Made by a program: the position numbers and the translations under genes. The notes beneath the pieces are model-generated. The model was not told where the DNA came from and did not search any database. It saw nothing but the letters and a program-made list of their open reading frames with translations. This document shows positions 18,162-25,817 of a stretch of 64,000 nucleotides of DNA, piece after piece (position 1 is the first letter of the stretch; each line of letters starts with the position of its first letter). Source of the DNA: Sphingobacteriaceae bacterium (lineage in GTDB: Bacteria > Bacteroidota > Bacteroidia > UBA7662); NCBI GenBank assembly GCA_030682795.1, contig JAUXNJ010000031.1, positions 1 through 64,000 on the forward strand, given 5' to 3'.

Positions 18162-19550
18162 ATGAAAAAAACTCATTTACTTCCTTTGGTGCTGTTGATC
18201 GGCACAGTACTCTTAGTTGCCGGCACCATCGACCTTACCAATTTGTACAATTACGCCAATCAAGGCAAGCCGGCCTACATTAACAAAGACAATACCCCTG
18301 TTGCAAATCCAATTACCGACGCCCGGGCCACGCTCGGCAGGGTGTTGTTTTACGACAAAAAACTTTCCGCCAACAACAGCATTGCGTGCGCCAGTTGTCA
18401 CATCCAGGCCTTTGCGTTTTCAGACACCGCGGTGCAGAGTATTGGATTGGATGGCGGCTTAACAGGCAGGCACTCCATGCGCTTGGTAAATGCCCGCTAC
18501 GGTACCAGTCCAAGTTTTTTCTGGGATGAGCGCTCACCTACGCTGGAGCACCAGGTTACACAGCCCATTCAAGACCATGTGGAAATGGGATTCGGCGGAT
18601 TCGGCGGTCAGCCCGATATGGATTCTCTGATTCGGAAGATGAATACTGTGTCATATTACCCACAGCTGTTCCAGTTTGCCTTCGGTTCGCCCCAAATCAC
18701 CGAAGCCAAAATGCAACAGGCTTTGGCACAGTTTGTAAGAAGCATCCAGTCGTTCGACTCAAAATTCGACATTGGCCGGGCGCAGGTACAGGGACAAGGC
18801 ATGCCCTTCCCTAACTTCACCGCCAACGAAAATGCAGGAAAGCAAATTTTTATGCATGTAAATGGCCCAGGTACTCCCGGTTGCCAAACTTGCCACCGAA
18901 TGCCTGAGTTTGATATTGACCCGCTTTCGCTGAATAATGGAGTAATAGGAAAAGCGGGTGACCAGGCGGGTCTCGACCTTGCCAACACGCGGGCTCCTTC
19001 TTTACGTAATTTATTTAATCCAAGCGGCAGCTTGAATAGCCCCATGATGCACACAGGTTCATTCACCACCATCCAGCAAGTGATTGAACACTACAACCTC
19101 ATCCCCCAAAACCCTGCGAATACCAACCTTGACCCGCGTTTAAATGGACCGGGTGGTAATTTGCAGCTAACTGCCTTGCAAAAAACCCAGTTGGCCGACT
19201 TCTTACGCACACTTACCGGGGTAGATGTGTTCACCAATCCCAAATGGTCGGACCCCTTCGACGCCAATGGCAACATTACCATTTTGGGTTTGAACAGCAG
19301 TATCTACCAAAGCACACCTGAGAAATTCACGGTTTTCCCAAATCCGGCCAGCGAATACATCTCCCTTAAATTGCCAGAAGGCCGGTACAACATCCATATG
19401 TATGGCATCAACGGGCAATTGCTTTACAGCGGCACGGCTGAGGCCAGCGACCGCATCGATTTGCCAGGATTTGCAAGCGGCTTTATCACCATCCAAGCCG
19501 TAAACCAAAGCAGCGGCTGGATGTACCAGGCCAAATTCATCAAAAAATAG
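18162..19550 (+). CDS. Di-heme cytochrome c peroxidase family protein with T9SS sorting domain
   Basis: 462-residue MauG/CcpA-type protein. Two CxxCH haem-binding motifs are visible: CASCH (~residue 76) and CQTCH (~241). GRVLFYDKKLSANNSIAC and the block APSLRNLFNPSGSLNSPMMH are typical of the family. The N-terminus carries a hydrophobic export signal (residues ~5-24). After ~residue 385 a T9SS type A sorting domain is added (FTVFPNPASEYISLKL, ending AKFIKK). The family usually reduces H2O2 in the periplasm with electrons from c-type cytochromes, or oxidises other substrates (MauG). The sorting tail implies display on the cell surface or release, so the natural electron donor is unclear. The gene is convergent with a peroxiredoxin, another peroxide enzyme. 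Confidence 0.9.
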   Translation: MKKTHLLPLVLLIGTVLLVAGTIDLTNLYNYANQGKPAYINKDNTPVANPITDARATLGRVLFYDKKLSANNSIACASCHIQAFAFSDTAVQSIGLDGGLTGRHSMRLVNARYGTSPSFFWDERSPTLEHQVTQPIQDHVEMGFGGFGGQPDMDSLIRKMNTVSYYPQLFQFAFGSPQITEAKMQQALAQFVRSIQSFDSKFDIGRAQVQGQGMPFPNFTANENAGKQIFMHVNGPGTPGCQTCHRMPEFDIDPLSLNNGVIGKAGDQAGLDLANTRAPSLRNLFNPSGSLNSPMMHTGSFTTIQQVIEHYNLIPQNPANTNLDPRLNGPGGNLQLTALQKTQLADFLRTLTGVDVFTNPKWSDPFDANGNITILGLNSSIYQSTPEKFTVFPNPASEYISLKLPEGRYNIHMYGINGQLLYSGTAEASDRIDLPGFASGFITIQAVNQSSGWMYQAKFIKK

Positions 19551-19573
19551 GCGGAATCACCCGCGATTCAGCC

Positions 19574-19612
19574 AAAAAAAGCCCCGCTCTGGTAGAACGG
19601 GGCTTTTTCTTT
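19574..19612. terminator. Bidirectional rho-independent terminator
   Basis: AGCCCCG (19580-19586) and CGGGGCT (19598-19604), flanked by A7 on the left and T5 on the right. It serves the convergent cytochrome c peroxidase and peroxiredoxin genes. Confidence 0.9.
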
Positions 19613-19634
19613 GATAGTGAACTACCTGATAAGC

Positions 19635-20267
19635 TTAGTGAGAAGCAAGGTAATCAGCAACACCAGCGTGGGTGTCCTTCATACCGTCTTTGCCGGGCTC
19701 CCAGTTGGCTGGACAAACTTCACCTTTTTCCTCATGGAAAAGTAAGGCGTCGACCATGCGAAGGGCTTCACTAACAGAGCGACCAAGCGGGAAATTGTTC
19801 ACCACTTGGTGCTGCACAATACCTTCTTTGTCGATGAGGAACAAACCGCGGTAAGCGATCATTGGTCCGTTGGCAGTCATTTCGCCTTCGTCGTTGTAGT
19901 CATAAGAACCTGCCAAAACGCCGTAGTTCATGCTGATGGTCTTAGTGGTATCGGCAACGATTGGGTAAGTGATGCCTTGGATGCCGCCTGCGTTCTTAGG
20001 CATTTGCAACCAACCCCAATGCGACTCTTCGGTATCGGTAGAGGCAGCTACGATAGCTACACCACGCTTTTCGAACTCAGCAATTTTCTCTTGGAAGGCA
20101 TGCAATTCGGTTGGACAAACAAAAGTGAAGTCTTTCGGGTAGAAAAAGAAAATCACGTGTTTTTTGCCAATGTACTGGTCAAGTGAGAAGTTTTCGATGA
20201 TTTCGTCGCCATTTACTACGGCGCCAACACTAAAATGAGGGGCTTTACGGCCTACTAATACTGACAT
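19635..20267 (-). CDS. 2-Cys peroxiredoxin (AhpC/Prx1 type)
   Basis: Cytoplasmic thiol peroxidase that reduces H2O2 and organic hydroperoxides. The peroxidatic Cys51 sits in DFTFVCPTELHAF and the resolving Cys184 in GEVCPANWEPG, making it a typical 2-Cys enzyme. 210 residues, the normal length. The GGLG motif of over-oxidation-sensitive enzymes is GGIQG, so the enzyme may be robust to peroxide (inference). No AhpF-like reductase is adjacent; reduction probably uses thioredoxin. Shares a bidirectional terminator with the convergent cytochrome c peroxidase. Confidence 0.95.
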   Translation of the reverse strand: MSVLVGRKAPHFSVGAVVNGDEIIENFSLDQYIGKKHVIFFFYPKDFTFVCPTELHAFQEKIAEFEKRGVAIVAASTDTEESHWGWLQMPKNAGGIQGITYPIVADTTKTISMNYGVLAGSYDYNDEGEMTANGPMIAYRGLFLIDKEGIVQHQVVNNFPLGRSVSEALRMVDALLFHEEKGEVCPANWEPGKDGMKDTHAGVADYLASH

Positions 20268-20353
20268 ATATTTTTGTTTTAAGTTTATACTGGCTGCATA
20301 AGGCTACCAAGCTAGTTTTGGTTCCCATGCGGCGCAAAATTACGAAAAAATGC

Positions 20354-20361
20354 TATCTTTG
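20354..20361 (+). promoter_or_regulatory. -7 box TATCTTTG of tRNA-Arg
   Basis: Exact TAnnTTTG match ending 12 bases before the mature 5' end of tRNA-Arg. A TTTG -33 at normal spacing was not found. Confidence 0.6.
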
Positions 20362-20373
20362 CAGCCGTTTACT

Positions 20374-20447
20374 GGTCCCGTAGCTCAGCTGGATAGAGCA
20401 ACTGCCTTCTAAGCAGTAGGTCTTTGGTTCGAATCCAAACGGGATCG
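20374..20447 (+). tRNA. tRNA-Arg (anticodon TCT)
   Basis: Full cloverleaf: acceptor GGTCCCG/CGGGATC, D-arm GCTC/GAGC, anticodon arm ACTGC-CTTCTAA-GCAGT, T-arm TTTGG-TTCGAAT-CCAAA, discriminator G. CCA is not encoded. Reads AGA/AGG. Confidence 0.97.
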
Positions 20448-20475
20448 CATCGCTCAGATGGGGCGTTTTAAGCAG

Positions 20476-20501
20476 CCAGAAAAAATATTTCTGGTTTTTT
20501 C
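20476..20501 (+). terminator. Terminator after tRNA-Arg
   Basis: CCAGAAA (20476-20482) pairs with TTTCTGG (20488-20494), followed by six T. It makes tRNA-Arg a separate transcript from the next two tRNAs. Confidence 0.8.
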
Positions 20502-20532
20502 TTTCCAAGGGGTAAACCGAAATGGAAAGTTC

Positions 20533-20540
20533 TATATTTG
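20533..20540 (+). promoter_or_regulatory. -7 box TATATTTG for tRNA-Ser/tRNA-Pro
   Basis: Exact TAnnTTTG match 24 bases before tRNA-Ser. A 16-bp palindrome lies between it and the tRNA. Confidence 0.6.
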
Positions 20541-20548
20541 CAGTCCCA

Positions 20549-20564
20549 ATTGGCCTAGGCCAAT
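20549..20564. promoter_or_regulatory. Perfect 16-bp palindrome directly before tRNA-Ser
   Basis: ATTGGCCTAGGCCAAT is fully self-complementary and abuts the first base of tRNA-Ser. Its position just after the -7 box suits an operator over the start site; alternatively it shapes the precursor 5' end. Confidence 0.5.
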
Positions 20565-20651
20565 GGTGAGATGGGTGAGTGGCTGAAACCAACAGTTTGC
20601 TAAACTGTCGTACGGGCAACCGTACCCCGGGTTCGAATCCCGGTCTCACCG
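20565..20651 (+). tRNA. tRNA-Ser (anticodon GCT)
   Basis: Class II tRNA of 87 bases: acceptor GGTGAGA/TCTCACC, anticodon loop TTGCTAA, long variable arm (GTACGGGCAACCGTAC), T-arm CCGGG-TTCGAAT-CCCGG, discriminator G. CCA is not encoded. Reads AGC/AGT. Confidence 0.97.
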
Positions 20652-20671
20652 CACCTTCAAAGGTAACCGCT

Positions 20672-20746
20672 CGGGGTGTAGCGTAGCCCGGTTATCGCGC
20701 CTGCTTTGGGAGCAGGAGGTCGCAAGTTCGAATCTTGCCACCCCGA
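20672..20746 (+). tRNA. tRNA-Pro (anticodon TGG)
   Basis: Acceptor CGGGGTG/CACCCCG, anticodon arm CCTGC-TTTGGGA-GCAGG, T-arm GCAAG-TTCGAAT-CTTGC, discriminator A. 20 bases after tRNA-Ser, probably one transcript; a strong terminator follows 5 bases later. Confidence 0.97.
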
Positions 20747-20751
20747 CAATG

Positions 20752-20785
20752 AAACCCGTATCGTCGCAGACGATGCGGGTTTTTC
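20752..20785 (+). terminator. Strong terminator after tRNA-Pro
   Basis: A 14-bp stem (20752-20765 with 20769-20782, one T-G pair) closes a GCA loop and runs into T5. Its left arm also matches, inverted, the ACGGGTTTCAT ends inside the 73-bp repeats downstream. Confidence 0.9.
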
Positions 20786-20842
20786 ATTTTAGCGCGCGTC
20801 TGCGCCGCCCCCAGCGGCGCAAGCAAGCGCTAAAATGAAAAA
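20780..20842. repeat. Long inverted repeat around a GC-rich hairpin
   Basis: TTTTTCATTTTAGCGC (20780-20795) is a perfect 16-bp inverted match to GCGCTAAAATGAAAAA (20827-20842). Inside lies another hairpin, GCGCCGC/GCGGCGC. Together they form a cruciform or RNA stem of ~60 bases that shares bases with the preceding terminator. Confidence 0.85.
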
Positions 20843-20892
20843 CACGTCCAGCTGCGCCAGCAGCTGACGGGTTTCATTAGTCCTTTAACCCC
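20820..20892 (+). repeat. 73-bp direct repeat, copy 1
   Basis: Matches copy 2 (20936-21008) at 71 of 73 positions; the two differences are adjacent (AC versus CA). Contains the hairpin AGCTGC-GCCA-GCAGCT with GTC/GAC extension, followed by GGGTTTCATTAG. Confidence 0.93.
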
Positions 20893-20904
20893 TAACAAGA
20901 TGGG

Positions 20905-20935
20905 CGAGCATCGCGAGTCAATCTTGCCACCATCC
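20905..20935 (+). pseudogene. tRNA-Pro 3'-end relic
   Basis: The segment GAGCATCGCGAGTCAATC and following bases aligns with the T-arm/acceptor end of tRNA-Pro: AATCTTGCCACC occurs at both 20731-20742 and 20920-20931. No anticodon arm or 5' half is present, so it is not a working tRNA. It directly precedes copy 2 of the 73-bp repeat. Confidence 0.55.
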
Positions 20936-21008
20936 CAAGCAAGCGCTAAAATGAAAAACCAGTCCAGCTGCGCCAGCAGCTGACGGGTTTCATTAGTCCT
21001 TTAACCCC
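20936..21008 (+). repeat. 73-bp direct repeat, copy 2
   Basis: See copy 1 (20820-20892). It is preceded by the tRNA-Pro-like relic rather than by the long inverted repeat. The rest of the 20747-21067 gap (21009-21067) is C-rich and shows only an imperfect -7 box (TATTTTTA, 21054-21061) before tRNA-Val. Confidence 0.93.
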
Positions 21009-21067
21009 ACCCCCCTAAAATCCATCACCCTCCAAAATCTCCCATCCTTTCCCTATTTTTACCCCAT

Positions 21068-21142
21068 GGGTGATTAGCTCAGCTGGTTTAGAGCACTACC
21101 TCGACAAGGTAGGGGTCGGCGGTTCGAACCCGTCATCACCCA
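21068..21142 (+). tRNA. tRNA-Val (anticodon GAC)
   Basis: Acceptor GGGTGAT/ATCACCC, D-arm GCTC/GAGC, anticodon arm CTACC-TCGACAA-GGTAG, T-arm GGCGG-TTCGAAC-CCGTC, discriminator A. CCA is not encoded. Confidence 0.97.
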
Positions 21143-21311
21143 CCCTATTTCCCTCTTAACACCATCTACATAAGGCTGTTGACTGCCATAACCCCTTGGC
21201 AGGTGGAAAGTCCCACCCCACTTCTTTTCTTTGCCCCCAATGTTAATTAAGCTAAAACCTCCTAAAAACCGTTTGTAATCCCACCTACAAACCCGATTTT
21301 CGGACAAGCTT

Positions 21312-21989
21312 ATGATCAATCTTCAAAACATCCGCAAATCCTACCAAATGGGCCACCAGCAGCTCGAAGTGCTCAAGGGCATCGACCTGCACATTGCGGA
21401 GGGCGAACTGGTATCGATCATGGGTTCGAGCGGCAGCGGCAAATCTACCCTGCTCAATATTTTGGGCATCCTCGATGCCTACGACAGCGGCGACTACCAC
21501 CTGGCTGGTCACCACATCAAAAACCTCAGCGAAACCAAAGCCGCCCAACTGCGCAACAAGCTCATTGGCTTCGTTTTTCAGAGCTTCAACCTCGTGAACT
21601 ATAAAAACGCCATGGAAAACGTGGCCCTTCCCCTCTATTATAAAGGTGTGAAGCGCAAAAAACGCAACGAACTAGCCCTCGAATACCTCGATCGGGTGGG
21701 ATTGAAAGATTGGGCGCAGCATTTGCCCAACGAAATGAGCGGTGGACAAAAACAGCGTGTGGCCATAGCCCGCGCACTCATCACCGAACCTGCGCTCATT
21801 TTGGCAGATGAACCAACCGGCGCCCTCGACAGCACCACCTCGGTACAGGTGATGGAGCTGCTGCAAGACATCCACCGGCAGGGCATTACCGTGGTGATTG
21901 TGACCCACGAAAACGAAGTGGCAGCCCGCACGCAGCGCACCATCCGCATCAAAGACGGACTGATTTTACCCGAACCTGCCCATGTTTGA
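21312..21989 (+). CDS. ABC transporter ATP-binding protein (MacB/LolD type)
   Basis: 225-residue ATPase energising the two FtsX-like permeases that follow. Walker A GSSGSGKSTLLN (~residues 38-49), signature MSGGQKQRVAIARAL, Walker B LILADEPTGALD and the H-loop VIVTHE are all intact. The Q-loop region reads GFVFQSFNLV. Its end overlaps the first permease by 8 bp, so the operon is translationally coupled. The MacB/LolD group drives mechanotransmission rather than substrate translocation through the membrane; typical roles are export of peptides, lipoproteins or drugs together with an adaptor and an outer-membrane channel. The substrate is unknown. Confidence 0.93.
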   Translation: MINLQNIRKSYQMGHQQLEVLKGIDLHIAEGELVSIMGSSGSGKSTLLNILGILDAYDSGDYHLAGHHIKNLSETKAAQLRNKLIGFVFQSFNLVNYKNAMENVALPLYYKGVKRKKRNELALEYLDRVGLKDWAQHLPNEMSGGQKQRVAIARALITEPALILADEPTGALDSTTSVQVMELLQDIHRQGITVVIVTHENEVAARTQRTIRIKDGLILPEPAHV

Positions 21990-23211
21990 CGGCGAACTTT
22001 GGCGCGAAATCCTCGAAACCATCCGCAAAAACAAACTGCGGACCTTCCTCACTGCCTTCAGCGTGGCTTGGGGGATTTTTATGCTCATCATTTTGCTTGG
22101 TACCGGCAACGGACTGCAAAACGGGGTGCGTCACCAGTTTGAGCAAGATGCCGTGAATGCCATTTGGATCAGTGGCGGCAACATGACCATGGCGCACAAC
22201 GGCCTGCAGCCTGGCCGCCGCATTCAACTTACCATCGAAGACAGCAGTCTGCTTACCGACCTCCCCAACCGCGCCAATTTCACTCCCCGTCACAATATGT
22301 GGAGCATCAACCAATTCACCTACCAAGGCAATTACGGTAGCGATATGAATGTGCGCGGCGTAGGCCCAGAAATGGTGGTAGGCGAAAACCTCACCGTACT
22401 CGAGGGCCGCTTCTTGAACGAGCGCGATGTAACAGAATTCCGCAAATCAGCCTGCATTGGTAGGCCTCTCAAAGAGGAACTTTTCAAAGGCAAAAACCCT
22501 ATTGGCGAGTGGTTTGAAATCAACGGCATTTCGTTTCAGGTGGTAGGCATTTTTAGCGATGCCGACGAAAACGACGAGCGCCGCGCTTACATCCCCTACA
22601 CCACTGCGAGCAAGGCCTTTGGCTACGGAAACCGCGTTGAACAACTCGTTTTTACCCTCGACGAAAGCAGTTTGGCCGCCTCCGAAGCCCTTGAAACAAA
22701 GCTCCGAACGCGTTTTGCCGAGCAGCACCGCTTTCATCCCGACGACAAACGCGCGTTGTGGATTTGGAACACCTACGAAGAATTTACCAAGGTCATGGGG
22801 CTGCTGGCCGGCATCAAAGCTTTCATTTGGCTCATTGGCATTGGCACCATTCTGGCCGGCGTGGTGGGCGTAAGCAACATCATGATGATTACCGTCAAGG
22901 AGCGCACCCGCGAAATTGGCATCCGCAAGGCCTTGGGCGCCACCCCTTGGAACGTAGTTAGCATGGTGCTGCTCGAAAGCGTACTTATTACCACCGTGGC
23001 GGGCTATTTGGGGATGATGGCAGGCATCTTTTTGCTGGAGGCTTTGAGTGGACAACTACCGGCAGCAGATTTTTTCCGCAACCCTGAAGTCGATTTACAA
23101 ACCGCACTGCTGTGTACCGGCGTTTTGATTGCTGCTGGCACCATTGCTGGCTTTTTCCCCGCACGAAGAGCGGCTTCCATTCCACCCATTGAAGCTTTGC
23201 GCGATGAATAG
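21982..23211 (+). CDS. ABC transporter permease, MacB/FtsX type (first of two)
   Basis: 409-residue inner-membrane permease. One membrane segment near the N-terminus (~residues 18-40: FLTAFSVAWGIFMLIILLG), a large periplasmic MacB-core domain (~45-270), then three C-terminal segments with the FtsX signature (VGVSNIMMITVKERTREIGIRKALGA). It ends FPARRAASIPPIEALRDE, the usual FtsX tail. It resembles the next gene strongly, so the complex is probably a heterodimer. Overlaps its neighbours by 8 bp on both sides. Confidence 0.92.
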   Translation: MFDGELWREILETIRKNKLRTFLTAFSVAWGIFMLIILLGTGNGLQNGVRHQFEQDAVNAIWISGGNMTMAHNGLQPGRRIQLTIEDSSLLTDLPNRANFTPRHNMWSINQFTYQGNYGSDMNVRGVGPEMVVGENLTVLEGRFLNERDVTEFRKSACIGRPLKEELFKGKNPIGEWFEINGISFQVVGIFSDADENDERRAYIPYTTASKAFGYGNRVEQLVFTLDESSLAASEALETKLRTRFAEQHRFHPDDKRALWIWNTYEEFTKVMGLLAGIKAFIWLIGIGTILAGVVGVSNIMMITVKERTREIGIRKALGATPWNVVSMVLLESVLITTVAGYLGMMAGIFLLEALSGQLPAADFFRNPEVDLQTALLCTGVLIAAGTIAGFFPARRAASIPPIEALRDE

Positions 23212-24472
23212 CATTTGGGACATAGACCGCTGGGAAGAGATTTGGCAGGTGCTCATGCGCAATAAACTGCGTACGTTTCTCACCGCATTTGGGGTGTTTT
23301 GGGGGATATTTATGCTTGTAATTATGTTGGGATCGGGCAACGGACTGCAAAATGGAGTCACCAAATCGTTCCAAGGCAATGCCACCAACAGCGTATTCAT
23401 GTGGACGCGCAACACCTCGCTCCCATATGATGGTCTGCCCCGCAACCGCCGCTTTAACTTCAAAAATGCCGACATCGAAGCCGCCATCAACAACATTCCA
23501 GAGCTCGAACACATTGCTCCCCGTTGTCAGTTAGGCGGCTGGCGCGGCGGTAACAACGTAACCCGAGGCACTGTTACAGCAGCATTTTCGGTGAATGGCG
23601 ACTTACCCATCATTCAAAAAATACAACCAGTCACCCTACGCAGCGGGCGCTTTTTAAACCAATTCGATATCCAAGAAAAACGAAAAATCTGCGTCATTGG
23701 CGAACGAGCGGTTGAAACGCTGTTTAAAAAAGACGAAGACCCACTGGGGCAATACATCCAAATAAGCGGGGTGTATTTTCAAGTAGTGGGTACTTTTTCA
23801 CCCCTTTCGAGCAACAACCGCGAAGAGGCCATGAACAGCATCTACCTTCCCTTCACCACCTTTCAGCAGGTGTTTAATTGGGGGGACAATGTAGGCTGGC
23901 TCAGTGCCACCAGTAAACCCAATGTTCCAGCATCCGTGGTGCAAGAAAAACTCACCGAGCTCTTCAAAAAGCGACATCGCGTTTCTCCTGCCGATAAATC
24001 AGCCGTGGGCTCGTTTAATCTGGAGGCAGAATTTGCCAAATTCCAAGGCCTCTTCCTCGGCATCAAAGTGCTGGTATGGATTGTTGGCTTAGGCACCTTG
24101 TTTGCCGGCGTGATTGGCGTGAGCAACATCATGCTCATTGTGGTACGCGAGCGTACCAAAGAAATCGGGGTGCGGCGAGCCATTGGCGCTTCGCCTTGGA
24201 GCATCATCAGTCAAATTATGCTCGAAGCCCTCCTGTTAACCTTCACCGCAGGTTATATGGGCTTGGTGGCAGGTGTCAGCTTATTAGCCGGTATAAGCCA
24301 ATTACTCGGTGAAGGCGATGCCGAAAGTATGTTTTTAAACCCAAGTATAGATTTGCAGGTGGGCTTGGCGGCCTTGGCTGTGTTGGTGGTGTGTGGCTTG
24401 CTAGCCGGACTCATCCCCGCCCGCCGTGCCATGAGCATCAGCACCGTTGACGCCCTTCGAACCGAATTATAA
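23204..24472 (+). CDS. ABC transporter permease, MacB/FtsX type (second of two)
   Basis: 422-residue paralogue of the preceding permease, with the same plan: N-terminal membrane segment (LRTFLTAFGVFWGIFMLVI), periplasmic core, then VSNIMLIVVRERTKEIGVRRAIGA and the tail IPARRAMSISTVDALRTEL. I start it at the ATG 23204 (MNSIWDIDRWEEIWQ), which overlaps the previous stop by 8 bp and matches the family N-terminus; an upstream in-frame start at 23129 would add 25 residues unlike the family. The adaptor gene follows 21 bp later. Confidence 0.92.
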   Translation: MNSIWDIDRWEEIWQVLMRNKLRTFLTAFGVFWGIFMLVIMLGSGNGLQNGVTKSFQGNATNSVFMWTRNTSLPYDGLPRNRRFNFKNADIEAAINNIPELEHIAPRCQLGGWRGGNNVTRGTVTAAFSVNGDLPIIQKIQPVTLRSGRFLNQFDIQEKRKICVIGERAVETLFKKDEDPLGQYIQISGVYFQVVGTFSPLSSNNREEAMNSIYLPFTTFQQVFNWGDNVGWLSATSKPNVPASVVQEKLTELFKKRHRVSPADKSAVGSFNLEAEFAKFQGLFLGIKVLVWIVGLGTLFAGVIGVSNIMLIVVRERTKEIGVRRAIGASPWSIISQIMLEALLLTFTAGYMGLVAGVSLLAGISQLLGEGDAESMFLNPSIDLQVGLAALAVLVVCGLLAGLIPARRAMSISTVDALRTEL

Positions 24473-24493
24473 TCCTGAATTGAAACCCGAATC

Positions 24494-25573
24494 ATGAAAA
24501 AAATACTCCGTTTTGCCTTGCTAATCCTCCTTTTAGGGGCATTTATCTACACCTTTTACTACCTCTGGCAGAAGTCGGCCGACAAACCCGTGGTGTACGA
24601 AACCGAGCAGGCTGCTTACCGCAGCATCATCAAAAAAACTGTGGCCACAGGTGCTGTAAAACCTCGGCGCGAAATTGAAATCAAGCCGCAAGTGAGTGGA
24701 CTGATCGAAAAGCTGTATGTGCAGCCTGGCGACAAGGTTAAAAAAGGCGATTTGATTGCCCGCATTAAAATCATCCCGAACATGGTGGCCCTCAACCAGG
24801 CCGAAAACCGGGTGAACCAGGCCAAAATTCAGATGAACAATGCGCAAATAGATTTTGACCGCAACAAGCTGTTGTATGAGCAAAAGGTAATTGCTTTTGC
24901 AGAGTTTCAGCAGTTTAAACTGAGCTATGAAAGCGCCAAGCAAGACCTCAAAGCAGCCGAAGAAAACCTGCAAATTACCCGCGAAGGTGTACTCAGCAAC
25001 TCGAGCAGCGCTTCCCTCACCCTAGTAAAAAGTACCGCCGAAGGAACGGTGCTGGATGTGCCTGTGGAAGAAGGTTTTTCGGTGATTGAAGTCAACAATT
25101 TCAATGTAGGCACCACCATTGCTACCGTGGCCGATTTGGGAGAAATGATTTTCGAAGGCAAGGTCGACGAAAGCGAAGTAGGCAAAATTCGCGAGGGCAT
25201 GGACCTCATCCTCAGCATTGGCGCCCTCGACCAGGTGAAGTTCGGCGCCAAACTCGAATTTATTGCCCCCAAAGGCGTGAGCGAAAACGGCGCCATCCAA
25301 TTCACCATCAAAGCCGCCGTTCAGCAGCAAGAGGGGCTTTTCATCCGAGCTGGCTACAGCGCCAATGCCGACATTGTGCTGGCCCGGGCCGACAGTGTAT
25401 TGAGCATTCCCGAGGCCTTGATCAAGTTTAATGACGATCAAAAGCCCTATGTTGAAGTCGAAACAGCCCCGCAGCAATTCGAAAAACGCAGCATCACCAC
25501 AGGTTTAAGCGACGGCGTGAACATAGAAGTAAAATCGGGCTTGAAGCTGGAGGAGAAGCTGAAGAAGGGCTAA
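24494..25573 (+). CDS. Periplasmic adaptor (membrane fusion protein, HlyD/MacA type)
   Basis: 359-residue adaptor anchored by an N-terminal membrane segment (~residues 5-25). The biotinyl-lipoyl-like half-motif KPQVSGLIEKLYVQPGDKVK is followed by a coiled coil (~95-165: NRVNQAKIQMNNAQIDFDRN), the second lipoyl half and a beta-barrel. Adaptors of this class link MacB-like permeases to a TolC-type channel. No TolC gene follows, so the channel must be encoded elsewhere. It ends LEEKLKKG, slightly short of many relatives, which continue with a few more residues. Confidence 0.9.
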   Translation: MKKILRFALLILLLGAFIYTFYYLWQKSADKPVVYETEQAAYRSIIKKTVATGAVKPRREIEIKPQVSGLIEKLYVQPGDKVKKGDLIARIKIIPNMVALNQAENRVNQAKIQMNNAQIDFDRNKLLYEQKVIAFAEFQQFKLSYESAKQDLKAAEENLQITREGVLSNSSSASLTLVKSTAEGTVLDVPVEEGFSVIEVNNFNVGTTIATVADLGEMIFEGKVDESEVGKIREGMDLILSIGALDQVKFGAKLEFIAPKGVSENGAIQFTIKAAVQQQEGLFIRAGYSANADIVLARADSVLSIPEALIKFNDDQKPYVEVETAPQQFEKRSITTGLSDGVNIEVKSGLKLEEKLKKG

Positions 25574-25594
25574 AGCAGCTTCTGCGCTACCTAA

Positions 25595-25635
25595 AGAAAG
25601 CCCCACTACCTTTTAGTAGCAGGGCTGGGGTTAAG
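25595..25635 (-). terminator. Possible terminator downstream of the PAP2 gene
   Basis: On the minus strand AGCCC...CTAC pairs with GTAG...GGGCT (plus 25599-25626), followed by TTCTTT. It lies ~190 bp past the PAP2 stop and could also fold in the adaptor transcript. The rest of the 25574-25817 gap shows nothing recognisable. Confidence 0.4.
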
Positions 25636-25817
25636 TTTGGTTGTAACGCTTTTTCGTCTTTAAGAAAATCCACACTAGACTATCCTATTAGTCGGTATTC
25701 GCATCTACAATGATACGCCACTACACCTCTGCAGAAATGAACAAATGATTAAGAATTGAAGAATAAGGGATGAAATAATTGCGCTATTTCGACTTGATTG
25801 ATAGCCCTGGGTTCATT

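Noticed and set aside
20905-20935. A fifth functional tRNA
   Set aside because: Only a T-arm/acceptor-like 3' segment is present; no D-arm, anticodon arm or 5' acceptor strand.
21051-21061. Promoter TATTTTTA for tRNA-Val
   Set aside because: One mismatch in the -7 box at the key G and no -33 element; kept only as a remark.
20374-21142. Integrative element at the tRNA cluster
   Set aside because: No integrase, excisionase or cargo genes; the repeats are 73 bp and lie between tRNAs with core genes on both sides. Only a relic is possible.
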